DNA of 53,693 nucleotides from JAGPFW01 sp964535155 (GTDB lineage: Bacteria > Patescibacteriota > WWE3 > UBA101185 > UBA10185), in contig CAZHSR010000001.1 in the NCBI GenBank assembly GCA_964535155.1, forward strand, positions 1 through 53,693, read 5' to 3'. The translations under genes and the position numbers were made by a program. The notes under the pieces are model-generated. The model ran no database searches. It was not told the DNA's origin and worked only from the letters and a program-made list of their open reading frames with translations. Positions 44,543 through 51,556 of the stretch are shown here, in pieces; the first letter of the stretch is position 1, and every line of letters begins with the position of its first letter.

Positions 44543-45553
44543 GTGGAACTGCAAAAAACCTACCCAAAAGACGCTGCCATAAAAGTGGCGACACAAAAAG
44601 TTCCGGTGACAAGTCAAACTGCCACAGTTTATAAAACTTTGGCAATGATTTCACAAAAATCGGCAGAATTTGACACCATTAACTACATTTACATAACAAA
44701 TACTGAAAATTCATTAATTGGCATAGTTTCTATTAAGGATCTTTTTGAAAACGCTACCGAAGGCGGGGAGAAAGCCCTAAAAGAGCTAATGAAAACGGAA
44801 ATTGTTAGTGTACGCCCGCACTCATCGCAGGAAAAGGCAGCTAACCTATCACTAGAGCACGGAATAAAGGCAGTGCCTATTACGGATAAAGAAGGAGAAT
44901 TCTTAGGCGTAATTCCAAGTGACACAATCCTTTCCATTATGCATAGAGAAAAGGAAGAAGACTTGTTAAAGTTTGCAGGAATTTCTGGGCATGGGAAAAT
45001 TAGCAAAGAAGGCTTTAGTGAAGATAACATAATGAAGACCCCAGTTTTTAAGTCGTTTTTAAAAAGGTTACCTTGGCTTATTGTGGGAACATTTGGTGGG
45101 CTTTTTATGGCACAAACAATTTCATTTTTTGAGGCCACATTGGAAAAAAACATTTTAATAGCAGCTTTTATTCCCTTAATGGTTTACGCAAGCAATGCAG
45201 TGGGACAACAAGTGACAGCTTTTTTAATAAGGGATTCTGCTCACAACAACAAGATTGCGTACTTTAAGTATTTTTTACGGCACTTTTTAATAGTGCTTTT
45301 AATTGCTATAACAATAGGAATTTTCCTACTTACTTACGGATGGATTTTTTACCAAGATATAAAAATTGCAAGCGTACTTGGAATTGGGGTCTTTGCAACA
45401 ATATTATCCGCAATTCTTTCGGGATTTTTGATTCCGTTTTTGTCTATTAAATTAAAAAGAGATCCCGCAAATGTGAGTGGGCCTATTGCAACTTCTATTC
45501 AGGATTTGATGAGTGTTCTGATTTATTTTTTGATTGCTAATGCGATTTTGTAG
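44543..45553 (+). CDS. mgtE: MgtE-like magnesium transporter with CBS domains
   Basis: About 336 residues. A pair of CBS domains (roughly residues 25-165) precedes a five-helix MgtE transport domain, which includes PLMVYASNAVGQQ and NVSGPIATSIQDL. The acidic N-terminal MgtE_N domain of the standard protein is missing. I start at GTG 44543, since TATGAT (44531-44536) ends 6 nt before it; longer readings overlap the divergent permease gene and are unlikely. CBS domains normally gate the channel by cytosolic magnesium. Confidence 0.85.
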   Translation: MELQKTYPKDAAIKVATQKVPVTSQTATVYKTLAMISQKSAEFDTINYIYITNTENSLIGIVSIKDLFENATEGGEKALKELMKTEIVSVRPHSSQEKAANLSLEHGIKAVPITDKEGEFLGVIPSDTILSIMHREKEEDLLKFAGISGHGKISKEGFSEDNIMKTPVFKSFLKRLPWLIVGTFGGLFMAQTISFFEATLEKNILIAAFIPLMVYASNAVGQQVTAFLIRDSAHNNKIAYFKYFLRHFLIVLLIAITIGIFLLTYGWIFYQDIKIASVLGIGVFATILSAILSGFLIPFLSIKLKRDPANVSGPIATSIQDLMSVLIYFLIANAIL

Positions 45554-45641
45554 CTTCAAAGGATTGGAGCATTTTAGAAAGGCCCCTAAATAATTGAAAC
45601 TTTACAACCCATCGTTAGAAAGTATATAATTTCTATAACTT

Positions 45642-46286
45642 ATGAACGACAAAACCACAAAAACAACCCCAACTAACCCACCAAAACCCAAGGCTAAAAC
45701 AACCAAGAGCCTCCTTGAACCCCTTACCACAACCACCAAGACAGTTTTTACAACTCAAGACCTTAATAAAATATGGCAATATGAAAACTATAAAAGCCTG
45801 ATTCAACGCATTTCATACCTTTCAAAAGCAGGGAAAATTCAAAAAATTAAGCGCGGAATCTATTCCTTCCCAAATCGTCCAATAAATGAGTTGGAGCTTG
45901 CAAATAAAATCAAAACCCCCTCATATATTTCCTTTGAGACAGTTCTCTATATAGAGGGGATAATTTTCCAGTGGGATAACCGAATTACTTTAGCAGCAAA
46001 AGATTCGCGTGAAATACAGATTCAAAATGACCCACTAGCACTTAAAATAGTATTTAGGAAAATTAAAGACGAGATTCTGCTTAATCCAACGGGGATAATT
46101 CCAGAGAATAATTATTTTGTGGCTTCAAAAGAACGAGCAATGCTAGATATGCTTTATATAAGCCCAAATTTCACCTTTGATAATTTAAGAAGTATTGATT
46201 TTGCCAAACTAAAAGAAATGGCTCAAATTTATAATAGAGCCTCAATTTTTAGGGCAATAGAAAGGCTGGAAAAATATGTTAGATAG
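45642..46286 (+). CDS. AbiEi-like antitoxin (type IV)
   Basis: A 214-residue protein. A Thr/Lys/Pro-rich N-terminus is followed by a winged-helix segment with GKIQKIKRGIYSF, typical of AbiEi antitoxins, and a C-terminal domain with SKERAMLDMLY. It should neutralise the adjacent AbiEii-like nucleotidyltransferase and repress their promoter. TATAAT at 45625-45630 lies 11 nt before the ATG. The genes overlap by 11 bp. Confidence 0.8.
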   Translation: MNDKTTKTTPTNPPKPKAKTTKSLLEPLTTTTKTVFTTQDLNKIWQYENYKSLIQRISYLSKAGKIQKIKRGIYSFPNRPINELELANKIKTPSYISFETVLYIEGIIFQWDNRITLAAKDSREIQIQNDPLALKIVFRKIKDEILLNPTGIIPENNYFVASKERAMLDMLYISPNFTFDNLRSIDFAKLKEMAQIYNRASIFRAIERLEKYVR

Positions 46287-47040
46287 ACTAAAACATGAGA
46301 CTACAATGCGAAACATCTTGGATGATATTTACAACGATAATTTTTTGTCAAATAAACTTGGCTTTAAAGGTGGAACCTGTGCATACTTTTTTTATGAATT
46401 GCCCAGATTCTCTACCGATTTGGATTTTAACTTGATTTCTACAAGGGACTCAATCGATGAGAGTAAAGGCACAATTGAGGATGAAAGCTCTAAAAGTACG
46501 CTGGCAAATCAAGTCTTTGAAAAATTGGAAGAACTGCTAAAGAAACATGGCGAGGTTAGGGACAGACACATTAAGGCAAATACTATATTCTTTTATGTTG
46601 TACATACGCCAAATAAAAGCGGTATAAAAATTGAAATTTCAACAAGAGAAATAGAAAAAATCAATGCATACGAATTGAAAGAATTTTATGGAACATCTTT
46701 TTTAATTATGAAGCGAGCGGATTTATTTGCAAACAAGTTATTAGCTTTAACAATGCGTGTAAACCCTTCGGCTAGGGATTTGTATGATATAAATTTTTTC
46801 TTTTCAAAAAACTGGGATATAAATGAGAATGTGGTTAGTGAGGCGTCTGGAAAAGCTTTTTTGGAATATGTAGAGGCGTTGCCAAAGTTTATTGAAGAAA
46901 CTTTTAATTCTGCAAATGTGCATTTGGGATTGGGGGAGCTGTTAAAAGGGCAATCGGAAAGGGATTTTGTTAAAAGAAAGTTAGTAGAAGATACTGTAAA
47001 TAAAATTAGGTTTTTTGTGGATGCGCATAAGAGATTTTAG
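46276..47040 (+). CDS. AbiEii-like nucleotidyltransferase toxin
   Basis: A 254-residue protein with FKGGTCAYFFYELPRFS followed by TDLDF, the DNA-polymerase-beta-like nucleotidyltransferase core (G-G-T and D-x-D), and SARDLYDINFF near residue 175. AbiEii toxins add nucleotides to tRNA acceptor stems in phage defence and plasmid maintenance. Overlaps the antitoxin gene, so they are coupled. Confidence 0.82.
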   Translation: MLDRLKHETTMRNILDDIYNDNFLSNKLGFKGGTCAYFFYELPRFSTDLDFNLISTRDSIDESKGTIEDESSKSTLANQVFEKLEELLKKHGEVRDRHIKANTIFFYVVHTPNKSGIKIEISTREIEKINAYELKEFYGTSFLIMKRADLFANKLLALTMRVNPSARDLYDINFFFSKNWDINENVVSEASGKAFLEYVEALPKFIEETFNSANVHLGLGELLKGQSERDFVKRKLVEDTVNKIRFFVDAHKRF

Positions 47041-47120
47041 CTTGTAATCTTTTAAAGGTTATCCCTTAATCGTTTTAGAAGCCTAAATTCTATTTAAGAG
47101 TAAAATAGCAAAAAACAAAA

Positions 47121-47144
47121 AAGCCCTTGGTCTCCCAAGAGCTT
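47121..47144. terminator. hairpin downstream of AbiE pair
   Basis: AAGCCCTTGG pairs with CCAAGAGCTT across a TCTC loop with one mismatch (47121-47144). A run of A precedes it, so it would also work on the minus strand. Part of a 360-bp gene-free interval (47041-47402) made of hairpins. Confidence 0.55.
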
Positions 47145-47224
47145 TCCTGCCATCCTCTCTTTACTTATGATTAACATAAGAGAAGCATCGACATGGTTAT
47201 TTTACCAAATATGTAGCGAACAAA

Positions 47225-47250
47225 AAAGCCTCTGTATAAACAGAGGCTTT
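47225..47250. terminator. bidirectional terminator hairpin
   Basis: AAAGCCTCTG (47225-47234) pairs perfectly with CAGAGGCTTT (47241-47250), flanked by A's on the left and T's on the right. A further CACTGAA/TTCAGTG hairpin lies at 47262-47277. Confidence 0.7.
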
Positions 47251-47353
47251 CTTGCATCCAACACTGAAAATTCAGTGGGGCCTTGACATAAGATGATTTT
47301 ACACTAGATCCCAATATTTATCAAAAATAGTTGAAACTATCCGAATTTATAAT

Positions 47354-47400
47354 AATTTGTAGACCCAACTCTACGAATTTCGCTAAATTTGTAGACCCAA
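47354..47400 (+). repeat. 15-bp direct repeat pair
   Basis: AATTTGTAGACCCAA at 47354-47368 and again at 47386-47400, 32 bp from start to start, immediately before palindrome array F. Possible regulator site. Confidence 0.75.
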
Positions 47401-47402
47401 TG

Positions 47403-47545
47403 AAGGATAATCCTTGCAGGAAATAGAACTTTTGGTGTTAGCAACAGGACAAAGCCCGTTTTTTATGAAGGATTATCCTTGGGCAATATAGCCCCTTAGA
47501 CTTTAGCAACAAGCAGAAGTGCGTATTCGGCAAAGGATTATCCTT
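47403..47545 (+). repeat. 65-bp periodic palindrome array F (3 units)
   Basis: AAGGATAATCCTT at 47403-47415, AAGGATTATCCTT at 47468-47480 and 47533-47545; spacing 65 and 65. The third ends 6 nt before the GTG of the DGR reverse transcriptase. Its TATCCT (47539-47544) is 7 nt from that start, the usual position of a -10 box here. Confidence 0.92.
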
Positions 47546-47551
47546 TAAGAT

Positions 47552-48733
47552 GTGTTCCAAACTTTGCTAAGCGCGTACAAACAATGTCAAAAGAACAAAA
47601 GGCTAAAAACCTCTTCAGCTAAATTTGAAATAAACCTAGAAAAAGAGCTGATTTCCTTGGAAGCCGACCTAAAATCAAAAACATATAACCCGGGCAGGTT
47701 TTCCGTATTTGTAGTTACTGAGCCAAAAGTAAGAGAAATATTTGCCGCGGAGTTTAGAGACAGAGTTATTCATCACATTATTGTTAATCACATTCAGCCT
47801 GTCTTTGAGCCAAAATTTATTTATGACAGCTTTGCCAATCGAAAAAACAAAGGCACTCACTTAGCGGTTAAAAGGTTGCAAATTTTTGCAAGAAAAATTA
47901 CAAAAAACGGCAATCAAAAGGCGTTTTATTTACAGGCAGATATAAAAAACTTCTTTCCTTCCATTAACCACAACATTTTGTTTAACTTAATAAAAAAACA
48001 TATTCACAACAAAGAAATTCTAGACCTTACAAAATTAATAATTTTCCATGATTGCACACAAAATCCCATTAGAAAAGGACATCCAAGTTTATTTCAAAAA
48101 GTTCCGCCTCAAAAATCTTTGTTTTTTACACCAAAAGGGCAAGGCCTTCCAATAGGAAATTCAACCTCCCAATTTTTTGCAAATGTTTATTTAAATGAGC
48201 TAGATCAGTATGTGAAGCATTCTTTAAAGTGCAAATTTTATGTACGATACGTGGATGACTTTGTCATTTTGGATATAAATAGAGAAAAACTGGAAGAGAT
48301 TTTGCAAAAAATTAATGTGTTTTTACTGGAAAAATTGGCACTAGAGTTGCATCCAAATAAATGCAAAATAGAGGTGATTTCTAAGGGAATTGATGCCTTG
48401 GGATATGTTATTAAGCCAGATTATTTGATTGTTAGAAAAAGGGTAATCAAAACCTTAAAGAGAAAGTTGTGGGAGTTTAAGAGAATGGTAGGGGAAAACG
48501 AGGCGAGACGGGAAGGGACGAAGAAGGGAGAAAACGAGGTGGATTGGGAATTTATTGTATCCAGCATCAACTCCTATTATGCCCATTTTGGACATGCAAA
48601 AAGCTATAAATTACGGAAAAACCTTTGGGAAAAACACTTTGGAATTTTAAAAGACTATCTAATTCCAATAAACGGATATAAATACTTTAAATTAAAGAAA
48701 ACTAAGAGCCCCAACCAAGCTAAAAAAAGCTAG
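47552..48733 (+). CDS. DGR reverse transcriptase
   Basis: A 393-residue reverse transcriptase. The catalytic motif YVDD lies at residues 233-236, and motif 4 reads IGNSTSQ at 201-207, the DGR-type form with Gln where group II introns and retroviruses have other residues. A thumb-like C-terminus (SYYAHFGHAKSYKLRK) follows. The start is GTG; an overlapping ATG at 47550 runs into a stop. With Avd it should copy the template repeat into mutated cDNA. It is convergent with the TR, avd and target genes, which all read on the minus strand, and the TR begins 17 nt beyond its stop. Confidence 0.93.
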   Translation: MFQTLLSAYKQCQKNKRLKTSSAKFEINLEKELISLEADLKSKTYNPGRFSVFVVTEPKVREIFAAEFRDRVIHHIIVNHIQPVFEPKFIYDSFANRKNKGTHLAVKRLQIFARKITKNGNQKAFYLQADIKNFFPSINHNILFNLIKKHIHNKEILDLTKLIIFHDCTQNPIRKGHPSLFQKVPPQKSLFFTPKGQGLPIGNSTSQFFANVYLNELDQYVKHSLKCKFYVRYVDDFVILDINREKLEEILQKINVFLLEKLALELHPNKCKIEVISKGIDALGYVIKPDYLIVRKRVIKTLKRKLWEFKRMVGENEARREGTKKGENEVDWEFIVSSINSYYAHFGHAKSYKLRKNLWEKHFGILKDYLIPINGYKYFKLKKTKSPNQAKKS

Positions 48734-48749
48734 AGTTGGAGCCCAAAGT

Positions 48750-48893
48750 TAAATACTTCCAGGGACGCAACACAACCCGAAACCCGATATTACTATTTGC
48801 ATTACTAGTGTTATTGTTATTGACATTGGAACAACTAGAGTTGCCTAAGATCCTTGCATTAGTTGTATTGTTGGCGGCGGAAGCCCAACTATA
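48750..48893 (-). repeat. DGR template repeat (TR)
   Basis: 144 nt, read on the minus strand, aligned to the variable repeat at 49712-49856. In target-gene phase it holds 12 Asn (AAY) codons, the codon that adenine mutagenesis diversifies without creating stops. It lacks the single base that forms the stop in the VR, so it is not itself a gene end. The adenine-free 3' part GGGTTTCGGGTTGTGTTGCG corresponds to the homology initiation region. Confidence 0.95.
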
Positions 48894-49255
48894 TAGGCAA
48901 CAAAACAAAAAAGCAAAGTGTCAGGACAAATAACACCCATGTTTGTTAGTCTCTTCACTTTTGCGGTTTAATAAACCCTTTAGAAACCAATCTCATATTA
49001 ACCAATAAACAGAGTATGGTTTCTTGCATAGATCCTCAAAGCTTTTTTAGTTACTCAATCCATATTTATCTGCAATCTTTGGCCTTAAGCCAATTTATAT
49101 TGCAGGAAAGAGACCGAAGTATTTTTTGGCCAAGGTTTCTAACCTTGAAACAAAGCTTGCTGTTAGGCTGGCTTTGTTACACTTTTGAGCCGTTTAAGGG
49201 TCTTTTAAACTAGTTCAAAATTCTGGCCAGGGCGATGAGTGGGCAAATAGAAGGA
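48894..49255 (-). other. structured TR leader, no gene
   Basis: Between avd and TR on the minus strand. I see no credible gene, but several hairpins: GCAAT/ATTGC (49072-49076/49099-49103) enclosing TTGGC/GCCAA; CAAGGTT/AACCTTG (49131-49147); AACAAAGC/GCTTTGTT (49149-49156/49171-49178). It probably belongs to the TR transcript. Confidence 0.55.
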
Positions 49256-49594
49256 CTAGGACGATTTTATCCAGCCTCCTAACATTTTACCCACCTCATC
49301 TACATATTTTGAAAGAACTTCATATTTTTTAACACCTATTATTTTTAAACCAAAACATAACCGAATGTAAATACGCATACGGTCTAAATGTGTATTTGCT
49401 TTCTTTAAATGGGGCTTTTTGTTAATTTCAGAATTGGCAATAATTATACAGTCTAAAAATTCCAAACAGGCTGTCTGTAGGCTTTGTCCCAGGCTATATC
49501 TATATTCTTTTGGAAATTTATGTATTTCTTTATATATTCTAAGAAGAAGATCATAAGATTTTTGAAAGATGGTAAGTTGTGTATATTGTGCCAT
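49256..49594 (-). CDS. avd: Avd-like accessory protein (four-helix bundle)
   Basis: A 112-residue, all-helical, basic protein with LTIFQKSYDLLLRIYKEIHK in helix 1, SLGQSLQTACLEFLDCI in helix 2, and LDRMRIYIRLCFGLKII in helix 3, matching the four-helix-bundle (S23-like) family that includes DGR accessory variability determinants. Avd pentamers bind the reverse transcriptase and template RNA. Its position between VR and TR is the classical one. Confidence 0.85.
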   Translation of the reverse strand: MAQYTQLTIFQKSYDLLLRIYKEIHKFPKEYRYSLGQSLQTACLEFLDCIIIANSEINKKPHLKKANTHLDRMRIYIRLCFGLKIIGVKKYEVLSKYVDEVGKMLGGWIKSS

Positions 49595-49607
49595 AAAAAT
49601 TTTTTGC

Positions 49608-49707
49608 GTTCTTTGCTACGCAAAGAACTTGGTTCAAGCCTTTGGCTTGAAAACCTTTTGCTTTGCAAAAGGTTATGCAGCCACTACGTGGCTGCTCAAA
49701 TGAGCAG
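49608..49707 (-). repeat. tandem array of five hairpins after the VR
   Basis: Five inverted repeats in 100 bp: GTTCTTTGC/GCAAAGAAC (49608-49628), TTCAAGCC/GGCTTGAA (49633-49651), AACCTTTTGC/GCAAAAGGTT (49652-49674), GCAGCCAC/GTGGCTGC (49677-49695) and CTGCTCA/TGAGCAG (49692-49707); the last two overlap. The first four have 3-nt loops. Hairpins or cruciforms just after VR are known to assist target recognition in DGRs, but usually only one is present. Confidence 0.9.
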
Positions 49708-49711
49708 AGTC

Positions 49712-49856
49712 TAAATACTTCTCAGGGACGCAACACAACCCGAAACCCGATAGTACTACCAGCACCACTAGCGCTATTGAGAAAGACAAGGGAACAACTA
49801 GAGTAGCCTAAGATCCTTGCATAAGTAGTATTGTAGGCGGCGGAAGCCCAACTATA
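49712..49856 (-). repeat. DGR variable repeat (VR)
   Basis: 145 nt at the target gene's 3' end. Against TR it shows 18 substitutions, all at TR adenines of the coding strand, plus one inserted base (49721-49722) that completes the TGA stop. Two substitutions are silent; 11 residues differ (for example four Asn to Tyr, Leu or Phe). The coding part gives residues 281-324. Confidence 0.95.
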
Positions 49857-50696
49857 ATTAGTATCACCGTCGTTGCATGTCTTCCTGTTAGCATAAAATA
49901 ACCCCCCGTAACAGGCCAAGGGATAGTCATTACTTGAGTGTTGCTCACAGGCATTTTGGAAATCATTACCTACACTCGTACTGGACGCGTAATATGGCAA
50001 AGCAGACTTACTTCCTGTTGCCAAAGCCCATGTTGCTAAAGAGGCATTTACTGCAGCTAAATCAGCACCCAAACAGCCATTCCCAGTACATAAATCTCTG
50101 GTGCCGTCTAAACAATCGGAAATTGCCAATGCAGAAATACTGCTATACCCAGCCGAACCATTATGAGAACTGGTTATGGTTACACTATTTACACTAGAAA
50201 CCAACTTGTACCACTGACCAGCTGACGCTGCTATCATTCGGTCCTTGAGTGCGGGAACATCACTGGCGCAAGTGTAAGCCCCGGGGTTATCAACATCATC
50301 TCCAACCCCTTTATTCCAGCTCACAGTGTCTGCCAAAGTCTTAGACCAGCAGGCACCTCTTCCGTTGGTTTCGTACCAATACCAACCAGAGATTGAGTTG
50401 CAGTTACATTCGGTTAAAGTGGACCAAGTAGCTTCTGATAATAAGACCTGACCATTACAAATTGTCATATCAACTTTGGAGGCAATTTGTTCTGGATCGT
50501 TAAAGTCTTCCGTAACGGAAAGGGAAACGGCGCGGGCAACAAGGGTTAAAATGGAAATTGTGGCAATTAAAACGGTGGCTACTATTGTGCCAAGGATTAT
50601 TCGGGATTTTTTTGTGGCGGGGAGGGCACGGAGGGAAGTGGGCAAGGTGGTAAGGGGGATTTTGCTAAATATTTTTGTAAGTTTTTTTAAGGGCAT
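49722..50696 (-). CDS. DGR target: membrane-anchored C-type-lectin/FGE-like protein
   Basis: A 324-residue protein. A basic cytoplasmic start of 32 residues and one membrane segment (33-53, RIILGTIVATVLIATISI) anchor it with the rest outside. The exported part is Cys-rich, suggesting disulfides, and ends in IGFRVVLRP. That ending is the closing strand of the formylglycine-generating-enzyme/C-type-lectin fold used by DGR targets. Residues 281-324 come from the VR, with variable positions expected in the ligand-binding face. It probably recognises variable surface ligands on a host, a partner cell or a phage; the ligand is unknown. Confidence 0.88.
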   Translation of the reverse strand: MPLKKLTKIFSKIPLTTLPTSLRALPATKKSRIILGTIVATVLIATISILTLVARAVSLSVTEDFNDPEQIASKVDMTICNGQVLLSEATWSTLTECNCNSISGWYWYETNGRGACWSKTLADTVSWNKGVGDDVDNPGAYTCASDVPALKDRMIAASAGQWYKLVSSVNSVTITSSHNGSAGYSSISALAISDCLDGTRDLCTGNGCLGADLAAVNASLATWALATGSKSALPYYASSTSVGNDFQNACEQHSSNDYPLACYGGLFYANRKTCNDGDTNYSWASAAYNTTYARILGYSSCSLVFLNSASGAGSTIGFRVVLRP

Positions 50697-50704
50697 GTTT
50701 CATT

Positions 50705-50728
50705 AAAATATACACTTCTGTACATTTT
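50705..50728 (-). promoter_or_regulatory. imperfect palindrome at the DGR target promoter
   Basis: AAAATATACA (50705-50714) and TGTACATTTT (50719-50728) form 10-bp arms with one mismatch around CTTC. On the minus strand TTGCAA and TATATT are 17 bp apart here and the palindrome overlaps the -10 box, so a repressor site is plausible. Confidence 0.5.
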
Positions 50729-50770
50729 ATTGCAACCTAAATAAAAACTGGTGTATCAAATAAGAGATAA

Positions 50771-50800
50771 TTGACACAGAAGGTAATTATCTAGTATAAT
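50771..50800 (+). promoter_or_regulatory. promoter of second AbiE pair
   Basis: TTGACA (50771-50776) and TATAAT (50795-50800) with an 18-bp spacer; the -10 box ends 6 nt before the ATG at 50807. The best consensus promoter in the window, and leaderless. Confidence 0.85.
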
Positions 50801-50806
50801 CTACAC

Positions 50807-51556
50807 ATGGAAGACATAAAAATTATTGAACTTGTCCTTATAAAAAAAGGCCGAATTGTAACAAATGCAGCATTAAGCAAATATCTAGGTACATATATAG
50901 ATGTAAACAAAAAAATTTCCTCGCTTATAAAAAAAGGATTTTTGGTGAAACTAAAAAAAGGGACTTATTACATTGCTAAATTAGGAAGTTTAAGCTACAT
51001 CTCTATATCCAACTACCTAATAGCAAATATTATAGGGGAGAAGTCCTTTGTTTCTTTTGAAGCAGCCCTAAAATTCCATGGGCTATTTGACCAGGGGATT
51101 AGTAAATATAGGTCTATCTCATTAAAGCAATACTTAACCAAAAATTTGGAGGGAATAAGCTATGAATACATAAAAGTTAAGCAGAATCAGTATTTTGGGT
51201 TTAATCTTGAAAGAGTTGATGGGGGAAACGCGGAAATTGCTACAAAGGAAAGGGCACTATTGGATCTTCTTGAATATAAAAGGTCCATTAGTACTGTAAG
51301 TTTAGTTTTGGAAAAATTAAGCACATATAAATCGGAGATTAATTTTAGTCTGTTAAACGAATATGCGGAAAATTATTCGCAGACGACAATAAAAATATTA
51401 GGTTTATTACTGGATATTTTAGAGATTGATAGCAAGGATTTGGAGGGGTTAATTAATAAAAAATCAACTTCTCGCATGCTAAAGGATTCCGATAAATTCA
51501 GTAATAAATGGAGACTTTATTACAACTCTATATTGGAAAATCAAATTAATGATTGA
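50807..51556 (+). CDS. AbiEi-like antitoxin (type IV)
   Basis: A 249-residue protein: an N-terminal winged-helix with GFLVKLKKGTYYIAKL, then VSFEAALKFHGL and IATKERALLDLLEY, the AbiEi features. It is only distantly similar to the first AbiEi (45642-46286). Its last codons overlap the toxin gene by 8 bp. Regulation by its own promoter site is likely. Confidence 0.8.
   Translation: MEDIKIIELVLIKKGRIVTNAALSKYLGTYIDVNKKISSLIKKGFLVKLKKGTYYIAKLGSLSYISISNYLIANIIGEKSFVSFEAALKFHGLFDQGISKYRSISLKQYLTKNLEGISYEYIKVKQNQYFGFNLERVDGGNAEIATKERALLDLLEYKRSISTVSLVLEKLSTYKSEINFSLLNEYAENYSQTTIKILGLLLDILEIDSKDLEGLINKKSTSRMLKDSDKFSNKWRLYYNSILENQIND

Noticed and set aside
47055..47067. Decayed palindrome AAGGTTATCCCTT
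   Set aside because: It does not align without gaps to the 13-mer and has no neighbour at 65 bp, so it is not counted as a copy.
32348..47545. CRISPR arrays
   Set aside because: Repeats are only 13 bp, spacers are 52 bp and alignable to each other, two spacers are near copies, and no cas genes are present.
32348..47545. Integron attC sites
   Set aside because: No GTTRRRY/RYYYAAC cores, no integrase and strictly fixed spacing.
47552..48733. Group II intron or retron reverse transcriptase
   Set aside because: Motif 4 is IGNSTSQ, there is no intron RNA structure, and TR/VR with adenine-specific changes lie next to it.
48720..48933. Small reading frames across the TR
   Set aside because: They are the template repeat read in phase with the target or its complement; the Asn-rich peptide is the TR signature.
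49016..49213. 65-residue reading frame between TR and avd
   Set aside because: No ribosome site, promoter or family features; it overlaps several hairpins.
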